Positions 16,129-24,842 of a DNA stretch of 64,000 nt are shown piece after piece. Both the position numbers and the translations under genes were made by a program. The notes under the pieces are model-generated. The model saw only the letters and a list, made by a program, of their open reading frames with translations, was not told where the DNA came from and did not search any database. The stretch is from Methanocella_A sp049676595. GTDB lineage: Archaea > Halobacteriota > Methanocellia > Methanocellales > Methanocellaceae. Location of the stretch: NCBI RefSeq assembly GCF_049676595.1, contig NZ_CP187259.1, positions 3,224,001 to 3,288,000 of the forward strand, written 5' to 3'. Position 1 is the first letter of the stretch; each line of letters opens with the position of its first letter.

Positions 16129-17085
16129 ATGGATGGAAACAAGCCCGGGCTTCTAAACCCGATCACAGCTATCTTCGTAATCTTGATCGTTATCATGGGG
16201 CTCGTCCTCATAGTGGAATCCGTATTCATCATCAGCCAGGCTGACGTGTTTTCGGGCATGTTCTCGGATATCGCCCCGGTTTCTGCCAATAAAGTAGCCG
16301 TCATCTACGTCGAGGGCGAGCTGATCACCGACAACGTCCCGGACGGCCTGGGCTATGCCAGCTCTAACTCCATCGTCAAGCACCTCCGGGAGGCCGAGGA
16401 AGACAAGAGCATAAAGGCCATTGTGCTCAGGGTCAATTCCCCGGGTGGCACTCCGGTCGCCGCCCAGGAGATTTTTAGCCAGGTCAATAAGACCAGCCAG
16501 GTTAAGCCGGTCGTCGTCTCGATGGGAGATATAGCGACATCTGCCGCCTACTACATATCAGCCCCCTGCACCAGAATCGTGGCCAACCCCGACACATTTA
16601 CCGGCAGCATCGGCGTCATCTGGACTTTCGAGAACAGGAGCGGCCTCTACGAGAAAGAGGGCATCCAGTACTACGTGGCGAAATCCGGCCCGTACAAGGA
16701 TGTGGGGGCGGACTGGAGAGGCCTGAACGATAACGAGAAGGCGTATGTCAACACCATCATCAACCAGTCATACAGCCGGTTCGTGGACGCCGTCGCCAGC
16801 GGCCGCCACATGGACAGGGCAGAAGTACAGCGGCTCGCCGACGGCAGGGTCTACACAGGCTACGAAGCCAGAGACCTCGGCCTGGTAGACGATATGGGCA
16901 GCATGTACGACGCCATAGACATCGCCGCCCAGCTCGGCAACATCTCCGGCAAGCCCGAAGTCACGTACGTCAACGACCCTTCGCTCTACGAGCTGCTGTT
17001 CGGCAGCGAGGCGATGAGCAACGCGACCATGAGAGAAGGGTACTACCAGCCCTACTACTCACCCTACGGGCGCATCCATGCCTGA
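16129..17085 (+). CDS. sppA: Signal peptide peptidase SppA
   Basis: This 318-residue membrane-anchored serine protease degrades signal peptides left in the membrane. One N-terminal transmembrane segment (about 12-40) is followed by the ClpP-like fold: VIYVEGELI, LRVNSPGGTPVAAQEIF, the nucleophile in DIATSAAYYIS (Ser138) and the general base in SGPYKDVG (Lys190). The 52-residue spacing between Ser and Lys equals that of the characterised Thermococcus SppA. The single-domain length is typical of archaea. The catalytic domain faces outside. The gene is monocistronic, lying between repeat loci R1 and R2. Confidence 0.93.
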   Translation: MDGNKPGLLNPITAIFVILIVIMGLVLIVESVFIISQADVFSGMFSDIAPVSANKVAVIYVEGELITDNVPDGLGYASSNSIVKHLREAEEDKSIKAIVLRVNSPGGTPVAAQEIFSQVNKTSQVKPVVVSMGDIATSAAYYISAPCTRIVANPDTFTGSIGVIWTFENRSGLYEKEGIQYYVAKSGPYKDVGADWRGLNDNEKAYVNTIINQSYSRFVDAVASGRHMDRAEVQRLADGRVYTGYEARDLGLVDDMGSMYDAIDIAAQLGNISGKPEVTYVNDPSLYELLFGSEAMSNATMREGYYQPYYSPYGRIHA

Positions 17086-17130
17086 TTTTGAGTTATAGCG
17101 CGGCCCCCATAACAAAAACTATAAAAACCG

Positions 17131-17552
17131 GTTCTAACCACGGTGACACGGCTCTTTATCCTGGCAACTGGAAATCAAATATTAGAACCACGGCGGCACG
17201 GCGACACCAAGACATTCGTGAACCGGTATAAGTGAACTCCTTTTCAGTCCACGGCGACACCAAGACAGAGCATTAACCATAAGCTTATTATCCAATCATT
17301 TCAGCCCGACTTTCGATCGATAGCCTGAAGAAAGGAAAACATATTTGTCTCCGTGCGGTCAGCCCGCCGTGCCGCCGTGGATCTAAAAAGAGAGCCTTGC
17401 TATTCGAGTACAGGTTTTCGCCGTGCCGCCGTGCCGCCGTGGTTTAAATAACCATCCAGCCATCGTTTCTCGCATTGTCCCCGTGCCGCCGTGCCGCCGT
17501 GGTTAGAACCTCTGGGCCCCAGTTGTCAGGATAAAGAACAGCGCCGCCGTGG
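17131..17552. repeat. R2 GC-rich repeat locus, inverted arrangement
   Basis: The motif CCACGG(C/T)G(G/A)CACGG is repeated on the top strand from 17138 to about 17260 and, from about 17370 to 17552, as its complement GCCGCCGTGG. The outer flanks mirror each other: CTCTTTATCCTGGCAACTGG near 17152 and CCAGTTGTCAGGATAAAG near 17519. The right half is a reverse-complement relative of 51410-51500. Unit spacing is irregular. No gene is present between 17086 and 17574. Confidence 0.8.
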
Positions 17553-17574
17553 TGATAATCCTACTATCAGCTAT

Positions 17575-18675
17575 TCAGATCTTTTTGGGCGACCACGATC
17601 CTGTCAACCTGCCGCCCAGAGCTAGTTTCCCGAGGAGCCGGTCTATCTCGGGGTCGACGGGGGCTGGTGTGGTGCCTGCGAGCTCGGTGCCCGGTAGCGG
17701 TAAGAAGTAGTGGGCCCGGATTTTGCCGCCTTCTTTGAGGATGGCCCGGATGTTTTCCAGCGTGGCGGCCTGGTCTTCCTTGTTCTCGCCTGGGAGGCCG
17801 AAGATGAAATCCACGACGGGAGTCAGGCCGGAGTCTTTGATGATGCGGGCGGCGGTGACTACCTGTTCGGCGGTGTGTCCGCGGTGGATGGCTTTTAAAA
17901 CTCGATCGCTGCCGGACTGCCCGCCGAGGTGGAGCTCTTTGTTGGCGCAGTAAGTCGTGACCAGGCTGACCATTCCGGGAGTGACGAACTCGGGCCGGAC
18001 TTCGGAGGGGAAGGTGCCGAAGTAGATGTTGCCGGACAAGTTCTTCAGCAGCTTTTCCACTGCCTCCGGGTTAGGCCTGATGCCGTCGGAGCCGTAGGCG
18101 AACGCGTTGGGGGATACCAGCCGCTTGTCCTCGTAATGCTTGTCATATTTACAGATCGACTCTACGCTGCGGTGGCGCATGCGGTGGCCGAACAGCCGGG
18201 GGGTCTGGCAGTAGGCGCAGTTCCATGGGCAGCCCCGGGAGATTTCAATCGGGCCGTAGAGGGGCGGCTTGAACGGCGGAAATGCGTCGAGGTCAACGTC
18301 GTCCCTTTTGCCGGTATAGCAGTACTCTCCGTCCTGTACGTAGGCGATTCCCCGGACCTTCGAAACGTCGCCGCCGGCCTGAATTGTGCTGAGCAGCTCG
18401 GGCAACGTGGCTTCGCCTTCCCCGATGACGACAAAGTCGAAGTGCTGTAATACTTCTTTCGGGCAGCCGCTGGGATGAGGCCCTCCCGCCACGAAAATTG
18501 AGTTAGTGGTGGCCGAATCAACTTCCCGGTAAATCTCTGGTGCCTGCAGAGAGGCGAAGCTATAGAGCATGATACCGTCTTCAGGCTTTTTAACCAGGCG
18601 GTGGTCCCCGAGAACCGGAGCAAGTGCCGCGATGCTGTAGCGGTTTTTCGGGCTCCAGCGGAAGTTGATTTGCAT
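17575..18675 (-). CDS. B12-binding-domain/radical SAM protein, MJ_1487-like
   Basis: The 366-residue protein has an N-terminal cobalamin-binding-like Rossmann region (about 1-125, with SIFVAGGPHPSGCP and VVIGEGEATLPEL) and a radical SAM domain starting at SRGCPWNCAYC, whose CxxxCxxC cysteines bind the 4Fe-4S cluster. The downstream LHLGGQSGSDRVLKAIHRGH and VDFIFGLPGE blocks are typical of methylthiotransferase-like radical SAM enzymes. The overall pattern recalls the archaeal family named after MJ_1487, whose substrate is unknown. It may methylate or otherwise modify a tRNA, protein or cofactor. It has its own promoter, divergent from the membrane protein at 18801. Confidence 0.8.
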   Translation of the reverse strand: MQINFRWSPKNRYSIAALAPVLGDHRLVKKPEDGIMLYSFASLQAPEIYREVDSATTNSIFVAGGPHPSGCPKEVLQHFDFVVIGEGEATLPELLSTIQAGGDVSKVRGIAYVQDGEYCYTGKRDDVDLDAFPPFKPPLYGPIEISRGCPWNCAYCQTPRLFGHRMRHRSVESICKYDKHYEDKRLVSPNAFAYGSDGIRPNPEAVEKLLKNLSGNIYFGTFPSEVRPEFVTPGMVSLVTTYCANKELHLGGQSGSDRVLKAIHRGHTAEQVVTAARIIKDSGLTPVVDFIFGLPGENKEDQAATLENIRAILKEGGKIRAHYFLPLPGTELAGTTPAPVDPEIDRLLGKLALGGRLTGSWSPKKI

Positions 18676-18800
18676 CGCAGCCCAGTTCGCTCTAATATAA
18701 TTAAACTTTATGGGAGGCCTGCGGCCAGGAGAGTGGCAGCGGGAACAACGAAAGTATCATAAATCATTACAATCTATTAATGATAGGTTAGGTTGTCGAA

Positions 18801-19049
18801 ATGGATTTAGCTGCGTTGCTGATCTACTTTGTGATCCTGGTGCAGGTGGTACTTGTGGTCACTACTTTTTACCTGTACATGGGCAACCGTCTGCGCTTGT
18901 TCCTATACCTGGGACTGGGCTTTCTCGCCCTGCTGATCATCAGTGTACTGCAGGTCATAGTGCCCGGCACCGATGCCGGGCTGTACACGAACCTGCTCAC
19001 GGCTGGCGCTGGGCTGTTCTTCCTGGCGGGCATCCTGTCAGCCGTCTGA
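18801..19049 (+). CDS. Small membrane protein, three predicted helices
   Basis: The 82-residue product is almost entirely hydrophobic, with three likely transmembrane helices (LLIYFVILVQVVLVVTTFYL, LFLYLGLGFLALLIISVL and LLTAGAGLFFLAGIL). I do not recognise a family. It is the first gene of a two-gene unit with the gene at 19063, 13 bp downstream, and probably provides a membrane partner for it. Confidence 0.6.
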   Translation: MDLAALLIYFVILVQVVLVVTTFYLYMGNRLRLFLYLGLGFLALLIISVLQVIVPGTDAGLYTNLLTAGAGLFFLAGILSAV

Positions 19050-19062
19050 GAGGGAGACTAAC

Positions 19063-20139
19063 ATGCTTATACCGTCCGTGAAAGTGGTGTTCGAAGGGCC
19101 TTCGGGCGAGTACTATGCCAGGCTGAAGACCATCGCCGCAGCCCGTATGACAGGCTGCGCCAGGCTGGTCTTCTCCGACTTCGAGGGCACTTTGTTTTAC
19201 CGGGAGGGCAGGACGGTCACGGCGCTCCAGGAGAGCGGCATGTGGATGGCGCTCGGCCCCGAGATGATCTCCCCGCTGGAGAACAAGGCAGTGGCGACGA
19301 AAGGCACGATGGCCATATACGAGCTGACGCCGGCAATGCTCAACCTGTTCGAGGGCAGAAAAATCGGCACAGTAGTCGAGACTGATCTAGGTGCAATGAT
19401 CAATGCCGGAATGCTCATAGACAACCTGCATAATTCTGCCAGTACCTGCATCCTGAAGGTCAGGGGACAGACGTGGACAGGCTACATATTCATGGCTTCC
19501 GGCAAAACTGCCGGGGCATCGTACGTGTCGGAGAACGATCGCCACTACGGAGACAAAGCGATAGACGCGATCAAGAAGGCGACAGGAAAAGCTGCGGCGG
19601 CGATATACTTCCTGGAAGGTGGAGCACCCATCACCGAAGTGGCGCCCCCGGTGGCGGAAAAGCCAGTGGTGAAGCAGGCCGGGCCGGCAAAGCCCAGAGA
19701 AGAGGCAAAGCCAGCGGCACCAGTGAAACCTGTTGAGGCAGTGAAACCTGCAGAGGAAAAGCCTAAAGCAGTACAGGCACCGGCACCAGTATCCGCTCCG
19801 GTATCCGCACCGGCACCTGCGGCTCCGGCTGCAGCTCGCCAGGTAGAGCTGAAAGTGACGACCAGCAGCGAAGTAAACCTGGTGCACCAGTCCAGGATCG
19901 CCACCCTCGAAGAGCTCGACGCCCGTAAGATCGCCTGGGTCGACGAAGCGGTACTTAAGACGCTGCAAGTGAAAGAGGCTGACGTTGTCAGCCTGATTCT
20001 GCCCGGAGAAAAAACGGAGAAAGTGGCCGTCGCCAGGGTAGACGTTGTGCCAGGCACATCTAGTATTCTTATTCTCCCGAAAAAGCTCCGGAGAAAGCTC
20101 TCTATCAGGCCCGGCAGCACGATCGGCATAAGGGCTTAA
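19063..20139 (+). CDS. Protein with duplicated DUF4388-like N-terminal region, Pro/Ala linker and C-terminal barrel
   Basis: The 358-residue product has an N-terminal part (1-185) that seems to contain two related modules, each with the pattern 'strand - G - x - hydrophobic - G(K/R)T' (FEGTLFYREGRTVTALQ and WTGYIFMASGKTAGASYV) similar to DUF4388-type domains. A low-complexity linker rich in Pro, Ala, Lys and Glu (about 188-270) follows. The C-terminal 80 residues (KIAWVDEAVLKTLQVKEADV to KKLRRKLSIRPGSTIGI) look like a small beta-barrel such as AbrB or CDC48-N. No function is established. It is cotranscribed with the small membrane protein. GAGAGGGAGA precedes the ATG at 19063, ruling out longer upstream starts. 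Confidence 0.6.
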   Translation: MLIPSVKVVFEGPSGEYYARLKTIAAARMTGCARLVFSDFEGTLFYREGRTVTALQESGMWMALGPEMISPLENKAVATKGTMAIYELTPAMLNLFEGRKIGTVVETDLGAMINAGMLIDNLHNSASTCILKVRGQTWTGYIFMASGKTAGASYVSENDRHYGDKAIDAIKKATGKAAAAIYFLEGGAPITEVAPPVAEKPVVKQAGPAKPREEAKPAAPVKPVEAVKPAEEKPKAVQAPAPVSAPVSAPAPAAPAAARQVELKVTTSSEVNLVHQSRIATLEELDARKIAWVDEAVLKTLQVKEADVVSLILPGEKTEKVAVARVDVVPGTSSILILPKKLRRKLSIRPGSTIGIRA

Positions 20140-20170
20140 CCGCCAACCGCTATCGGTTTAGGCGTCAGGG

Positions 20171-20370
20171 GTATAAAGGTAAACGTTATAAACTAGCACT
20201 ATTATTAGTAATACCAACCAAGCTACTAAAAAAGCAAGTACCACCGTTCAAAGGCGAGCCGCCGAAGCGGCTCATGCGGGCTTTTCCCGTCTATAACTTA
20301 TTCCAGCCCGGATTTGCATGGTGGTCGATGGTCTGTATCAATCCGTATAAACACAGGAGGAAAAGCCTAC
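20171..20370 (+). promoter_or_regulatory. Promoter and long structured leader of the H+-pyrophosphatase gene
   Basis: TATA candidates GTATAAAG (20171) and GTTATAAAC (20185) predict initiation near 20200-20212, leaving about 160 nt of leader. Within it GAGCCGC (20256-20262) and GCGGCTC (20267-20273) form a perfect seven-pair hairpin with a CGAA tetraloop, followed directly by a second GC stem, CGGG with CCCG (about 20277-20292). AGGAGG precedes the ATG by ten bases. No known riboswitch class was recognised. Confidence 0.45.
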
Positions 20371-22470
20371 ATGGATTATTATACTCTATTGGCGCCAATC
20401 GCCGGCATCATTGCTCTGGCATTCGCAGGCTACCTCACCTGGTCGGTACTCAAGGAGAGCCCCGGTACCGAAAAGATGAGGCAGATTTCCGGAGCCGTGC
20501 AGGAAGGCGCTATGGCATACCTGAACAAGCAGTATACTGTGGTCGCTATCTTTGCGGTCGTCATTGCTGTCATCCTTGCAGTTGTCATTGACCCGAAGCC
20601 ATGGGTGGCAGTCGGGTTCCTTATCGGAGCCGTACTGTCTGCTGCTGCCGGCTACATCGGCATGAACATCTCGGTCAGAGCGAACGTCAGGACCGCCGAA
20701 GCGGCCAAGTCCGGCATGGCCAAAGCGTTATCCGTCGCCTTCAAGGGCGGCTCGGTTACCGGCTTCGCCGTCGTGGGCCTCGCCCTGCTCGGCATCAGCG
20801 TCATGTACATCGTCGCTACCAGCCTGAACTTACCCGCTGAGAAAGTCCTGATGCCGATCGTCGGCCTGGGCTTCGGTGCCAGCCTTATCAGCCTGTTCGC
20901 CAGGGTAGGCGGCGGCATCTTCACCAAGGCAGCCGACGTAGGCGCAGACCTGGTGGGCAAAGTCGAGGCAGGCATCCCCGAGGACGACCCGAGGAACCCC
21001 GCCGTCATCGCCGACAACGTAGGCGACAACGTGGGCGACTGCGCCGGCATGGGTGCAGACCTGTTCGAGACCTACATCGTCACGGCGCTCGCAGCCATGC
21101 TGCTGGGCAACATCCCGACGATCCGGGACCCCCTCGTCGCAAGCCTCGGCCTCTCGGCCACCGCAGCGAGCAACCTGGTTATCTTCCCGCTCGTCCTGGG
21201 CGCAATGGCCATCTTCGCATCGATCATCGCCATCTTCTTCGTCCGCCTGGGCAAGGACCAGACCAAGATCATGTGGGCCCTGTACAAGGGACTGATCGCA
21301 GCCACGGTAATCTCCGCAGTGCTGTTCTTCGCGGTCAACTACGTCCTCATGGACGGCAACATCAAGCTGTACCTGGCATCCCTGGTCGGCCTCGGCGTCA
21401 TGTCGGCGATGGTCATCATCACCGAGTACTACACTGCTACCACCTACCGCCCGGTCAAGGAAGTCGCCAAGGCATCCCAGACTGGCGCAGGCACCAACAT
21501 CATCCAGGGCCTCGCCATGGGCCTTGAGGCAACTGCCCTGCCGGTCCTCGTGATCGTCATCGGCATCTTCCTCGCCTACCAGGTAGCAGGCGTCTACGGC
21601 ATCGCAATCGCCGCAGTCGCCATGCTGTCGGTCACCGGCATCATCGTCGCAGTAGACTCTTACGGCCCGATCACGGACAACGCAGGCGGCATCGCCGAAA
21701 TGGCAGACCTGCCCCCCGAAGTCCGCAAGATCACCGACGCTCTGGACGCAGTGGGCAACACCACTAAGGCCGTGACTAAAGGTTATGCGATAGGTTCTGC
21801 GGCGCTCGCCGCCCTGGCGCTGTTCGCAGCGTTCAAGGCGGACATGGTTGAAGTTCTGCACAGGCTCAACCCAACGATCCCCGTAGACCAGCTGATCAAC
21901 CTGAACGTCGACAACCCGGTCGTACTGATCGGCCTGTTCATCGGCGGCGCCCTGCCGTTCCTGTTCAGCGCCTTCTGCATGCTGGCCGTCGGCCGTGCTG
22001 CCTTCAGCATCGTCAACGAAGTCCGCAGGCAGTTCAAAGAGATCCCGGGCATCATGGAAGGCACCGGCAAGCCGGAGTACGGCAAGTGCGTAGGCATCGT
22101 CACTGAGGCCGCGCTCAAGCAGATGGCCCTCCCGGCTATCCTCGCAGTCGTAGCCCCCCTCATCGTCGGCTTCCTGCTCGGCCCCGCCGCCCTCAGCGGC
22201 ATGCTCCTCGGCGTAATCATCACCGGCCTGCTCCTGGCCATCCACATGACCTCGGGCGGCGCCGCGTGGGACAACGCCAAGAAGTACATCGAGATGGGCA
22301 ACTACGGCGGCAAGAAGAGCGATGCTCACAAGGCTGCAGTAGTAGGCGACACCGTCGGCGACCCGTACAAGGACACCGCCGGCCCCGCCCTGAACGCGCT
22401 GATTAAGGTCATGAACACTATTTCACTGATCTTCATCGGCCTGATCGGTACCTACTATCTGTTAAGGTAA
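20371..22470 (+). CDS. hppA: Membrane-bound proton-pumping pyrophosphatase, K+-independent type
   Basis: The 699-residue integral membrane enzyme couples hydrolysis of pyrophosphate to proton translocation. About 16 transmembrane helices are visible. The catalytic loop EDDPRNPAVIADNVGDN followed by VGDCAGMGADLFE is intact, as is VDSYGPITDNAGGIAEM and, near the end, VVGDTVGDPYKDTAGPAL. In the segment GNTTKAVTKGYAIGSAAL the residue after GNTT (Lys466) is lysine; in this family lysine marks K+-independent H+ pumps and alanine marks K+-dependent ones. The ATG at 20371 has an AGGAGG upstream; an in-frame ATG at 20314 lies inside the leader. The gene has its own promoter and a strong terminator. 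Confidence 0.96.
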   Translation: MDYYTLLAPIAGIIALAFAGYLTWSVLKESPGTEKMRQISGAVQEGAMAYLNKQYTVVAIFAVVIAVILAVVIDPKPWVAVGFLIGAVLSAAAGYIGMNISVRANVRTAEAAKSGMAKALSVAFKGGSVTGFAVVGLALLGISVMYIVATSLNLPAEKVLMPIVGLGFGASLISLFARVGGGIFTKAADVGADLVGKVEAGIPEDDPRNPAVIADNVGDNVGDCAGMGADLFETYIVTALAAMLLGNIPTIRDPLVASLGLSATAASNLVIFPLVLGAMAIFASIIAIFFVRLGKDQTKIMWALYKGLIAATVISAVLFFAVNYVLMDGNIKLYLASLVGLGVMSAMVIITEYYTATTYRPVKEVAKASQTGAGTNIIQGLAMGLEATALPVLVIVIGIFLAYQVAGVYGIAIAAVAMLSVTGIIVAVDSYGPITDNAGGIAEMADLPPEVRKITDALDAVGNTTKAVTKGYAIGSAALAALALFAAFKADMVEVLHRLNPTIPVDQLINLNVDNPVVLIGLFIGGALPFLFSAFCMLAVGRAAFSIVNEVRRQFKEIPGIMEGTGKPEYGKCVGIVTEAALKQMALPAILAVVAPLIVGFLLGPAALSGMLLGVIITGLLLAIHMTSGGAAWDNAKKYIEMGNYGGKKSDAHKAAVVGDTVGDPYKDTAGPALNALIKVMNTISLIFIGLIGTYYLLR

Positions 22471-22479
22471 GCGTTGAAT

Positions 22480-22516
22480 GACCTGGCATAATGCCAGGTC
22501 TTCCATCCTTTTTTTA
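22480..22516 (+). terminator. Strong hairpin plus T-run after hppA
   Basis: GACCTGGCA (22480-22488) and TGCCAGGTC (22492-22500) form a perfect nine-pair stem with a three-base loop, followed by TTCCATCC and seven T residues. It begins nine bases after the hppA stop codon. Confidence 0.85.
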
Positions 22517-22689
22517 AATGTAACAAATCATAGTACTAGTTACAAAGCACATCTCATCTCAAACAAAAAAGATTCTTGAAACTGATTATTTTAGTACTCG
22601 CACGGTTTACACGTAGTATGGGTATTCGTGAAACCTTTTGGACATTAGTCATTCAAAATGTCCCATAATGGTTGTACTCTAAAACGTTG

Positions 22690-22745
22690 CTTGTGAGCTC
22701 GTGGACGAACACGAACGCTGTGCTGTGCCAAGGTCACAGATTGAC
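22690..22745 (+). repeat. R1 repeat, left half-copy
   Basis: GAGCTCGTGGACGAACACG followed by AACGCTGTGCTGTG (22714-22727) and GGTCACAGATTG matches the left arm of R1 (the outer GTGCTCGTGAACG-like flank is seen also at 15755 and 27713). Its right arm is about 430 bp away at 23105. The stretch 22517-22689 before it holds no gene or structure I can see. Confidence 0.7.
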
Positions 22746-22792
22746 TTGGCTCATGAAAATCGGTTTTTCAAGTTAAGCTGATGAAAAACTTT

Positions 22793-23054
22793 TAGAGGCT
22801 GGGGAGTTCCGGAGAGGTCGGGCAGGATTTTCAAAGTGGGAGGTCGAGGAGGTAGGAGAGGTCAGGGAGGAGGTCAGGGAGTGTGGAAAGGATAGAGAGG
22901 ATAATATTTTCAAGTTATTCCTCCCCGACCTCCCGGTACCTCTCATAACCTCTCCCTGACCTCCCAATCCTCCCCGACCTCCCACAATGAAAAGTCTCTC
23001 CTACCTTCCGGTACCTCCGGAACCTCCTCGCCTGCCCCTCAATCCTCCCGGGCC
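22793..23054. repeat. Purine/pyrimidine-biased inverted repeat
   Basis: Top-strand 22793-22905 is almost all purine (repeats of GGGAGGTC, GAGGTCAGG and GGAGG), while 22918-23054 is almost all pyrimidine (repeats of CTCCCCGACCTCCC, CCCTGACCTCCC and GGTACCTC). The arms are complementary in blocks and separated by an AT-rich turn. It lies inside the space between two R1 half-copies and looks like an insertion between them. Confidence 0.7.
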
Positions 23055-23104
23055 AACAATTTTTCATGGAATACAGACGCTCTCGTGGGAAAATCAATAT
23101 ATTA

Positions 23105-23231
23105 TAGATTCAGGCTGTATCTGTGCAAATCTGTGCAATCCGTGCAATCTGTGATCCTGGCACAGCGCAGCGTTCAACTGCGGATCGCCTCGAGAACGCC
23201 TGCGAATGCAGGCGTTCAAAAGGCGAACATC
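23105..23231 (-). repeat. R1 right arm with attached GAACGCCTGC hairpin
   Basis: ATCTGTGCAATCCGTGCAAT and TCTGTGATCCTGG lead into CACAGCGCAGCGTT (23161-23174), the inverted R1 core. About 20 bp later GAACGCCTGC-GAAT-GCAGGCGTTC forms a perfect ten-pair hairpin followed by AAAAGGCGAACA. The 23161-23231 segment is nearly the exact reverse complement of 51699-51766. Confidence 0.8.
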
Positions 23232-23336
23232 CAAGCACAGTTACTGTCGAAAAATTTCAGGACAAACTATACTTTGAGTACTTCGTGTTAGTAGTACGTG
23301 CGCTCATAAAAAGATTTTTTGAAGAGCTATCAGGAT

Positions 23337-24461
23337 CTAAATCCCGAAGTACCCGGCAACTTCCTTCATCTTCTCAGGTATATCCACACCCTGCGGACAC
23401 TTATCTACGCACTGCCCGCAGCCGGTACACTTTGAGGCATACTCCGTATCTCCTAAAAAGAACTCGTAGCTCTTCTTAGTTTTCTGGGGCTTATCGAACA
23501 TGAAGGCGCTGTTGTAGAACGAGAAGCAGTCAGGTATGGCGACGCCGTTGGGGCAGGGCATGCAGTACCGGCAGCCGGTGCAGTTTACTTTCATCTGCGC
23601 CTGCAGGAGGTCCCGGACTTTCTCGATCGTCGACCGCTCTGCGGGTGTCAGCGATGACGGGAGGCCTTTTCTCGCCGAGCGAAGATTCTCTCTTAGCTGG
23701 CTCATGCGGCTCATGCCGCTGAGGACTACGGTCACTTCCGGGTGGTCCCAGACCCAGCGCAGGCCCCATTCTGCCGGGGTGCCTTTGCCGGCTTCGGCCC
23801 ACAGGGGTTCTGCAGCGGGTGTTTTTAACGCCATTGCACCGCCTCTCAGGGGCTCCATGACTGCGACGCCCAGGTTCTTTTTCGCCGCATAGCGGAGGCC
23901 TTCGGTGCCGGCCTGCAGCTGCTCGTCCAGGTAATTGTACTGTATAAGAGTCATCATCCAGTCGTACCCGTCGACTACGGACTTGAAGGTGTCCAGCTCG
24001 CCATGGAAGGAGAAGCCGGGGTAAGTTATCCTGCCGTCCTCTATGGCCGAGTCCAGAAAGCGGTCGAAGCCGAGCTTATTCATTTTAGCCCAGCTGTCCC
24101 GGTCGAGGGTGTGGATGAGGTAAAAGTCGATATGATCGGTCTGGAGTCGCTTCAGCTGCTCGTCCAGGTAATAATCCATGTCTTTCCGGGACTTGATCAG
24201 CCATGTAGGCAACTTGGTGGCCAGATTTACTTTTTCACGATAGCCGTCCTGCAGTGCCTTGCCCAGCACGGTCTCGCTTTCGCCGTCGTGGTATGGCCAG
24301 GCGGTATCGAGGTAGTTGACGCCGTGATCAATGGCGTAGCGCACCAGCTCGATCGCTTTTGCCTCGTCAACGTGGCCATCTTTAGTCATGGGGAAGCGCA
24401 TGCAGCCGAACCCGAGGATGGAGAGGTCGCGGTCACACTTTGGCATCTTACGGTAAAGCAT
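23337..24461 (-). CDS. Aldo/keto reductase with C-terminal 4Fe-4S domain
   Basis: The 374-residue protein has an aldo/keto reductase TIM barrel (1-285): LGFGCMRFP, VNYLDTAWPYHDGESE (catalytic Asp and Tyr), ATKLP with the conserved lysine, and DFYLIHTLD. A C-terminal domain adds the ferredoxin-like clusters CTGCRYCMPCPNGV and CTGCGQCVDKCPQGV. Such fusions occur in anaerobes and link NAD(P)H or ferredoxin electrons to reduction of carbonyl substrates that are not known. The ATG at 24461 is preceded by GAGGTG at the right distance; a further upstream ATG at 24503 is poorly placed. The gene is monocistronic, ahead of the tautomerase gene in the same direction. Confidence 0.88.
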   Translation of the reverse strand: MLYRKMPKCDRDLSILGFGCMRFPMTKDGHVDEAKAIELVRYAIDHGVNYLDTAWPYHDGESETVLGKALQDGYREKVNLATKLPTWLIKSRKDMDYYLDEQLKRLQTDHIDFYLIHTLDRDSWAKMNKLGFDRFLDSAIEDGRITYPGFSFHGELDTFKSVVDGYDWMMTLIQYNYLDEQLQAGTEGLRYAAKKNLGVAVMEPLRGGAMALKTPAAEPLWAEAGKGTPAEWGLRWVWDHPEVTVVLSGMSRMSQLRENLRSARKGLPSSLTPAERSTIEKVRDLLQAQMKVNCTGCRYCMPCPNGVAIPDCFSFYNSAFMFDKPQKTKKSYEFFLGDTEYASKCTGCGQCVDKCPQGVDIPEKMKEVAGYFGI

Positions 24462-24541
24462 AGCATAGCACCTCTGCTGCTGTACTGGACAGATGGGAGT
24501 CAATAGCTATATACTATTTCGCGGACTAAAAAAGGCAGCAT

Positions 24542-24730
24542 TTAGTGCTGCATTTTGGAAAGCTGGGTTCCGCCTATGCCCCAGTTATCTGCAGGCGGCT
24601 CATGGATGGCGACGATGATCGCCTGCGCCGGCAGACCGGTGATCTCGGACGCTATTCTGGTATACTCGATAATGAACCGCTCTTTCTGTTCTCTGGTAAG
24701 CGGAGTGGTTTCTATAGTGATGACTGGCAT
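24542..24730 (-). CDS. 4-oxalocrotonate tautomerase family protein
   Basis: The 62-residue protein has the hallmark of the tautomerase superfamily: proline immediately after the initiator methionine (MPVITIETTPLTREQKERFI), which becomes the N-terminal general base once Met is removed. The length and the HEPPADNWGIGG block match the 4-OT subgroup, which normally forms hexamers. The physiological substrate is unknown in this context. GGAGGATTACC precedes the ATG. It lies upstream of the aldo/keto reductase gene on the same strand with an 80-bp spacer, so cotranscription is possible. Confidence 0.88.
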   Translation of the reverse strand: MPVITIETTPLTREQKERFIIEYTRIASEITGLPAQAIIVAIHEPPADNWGIGGTQLSKMQH

Positions 24731-24842
24731 GGTAATCCTCCATTAATACATACGCCAGGTCTCATTTCATCAACCTTTTCCCCGCCCGCCACGCTTTTTC
24801 GGCCTGTCGGCCGCCAGAGTATAGCAGAAGAACTGCATACGT

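Noticed and set aside
17131..17552. CRISPR array
   Set aside because: The repeats are GC-rich, uneven in spacing, change orientation in the middle, and spacers are shared with the 51 kb locus. No cas gene is nearby.
20830..22329. 499-codon minus-strand frame
   Set aside because: It is the shadow of the GC-rich hppA gene; its composition is dominated by A, D, E and V, with no family pattern.
22773..23097. Two small Gly/Arg-rich minus-strand frames
   Set aside because: They arise from the purine-rich repeat and have no start signals or conservation pattern.
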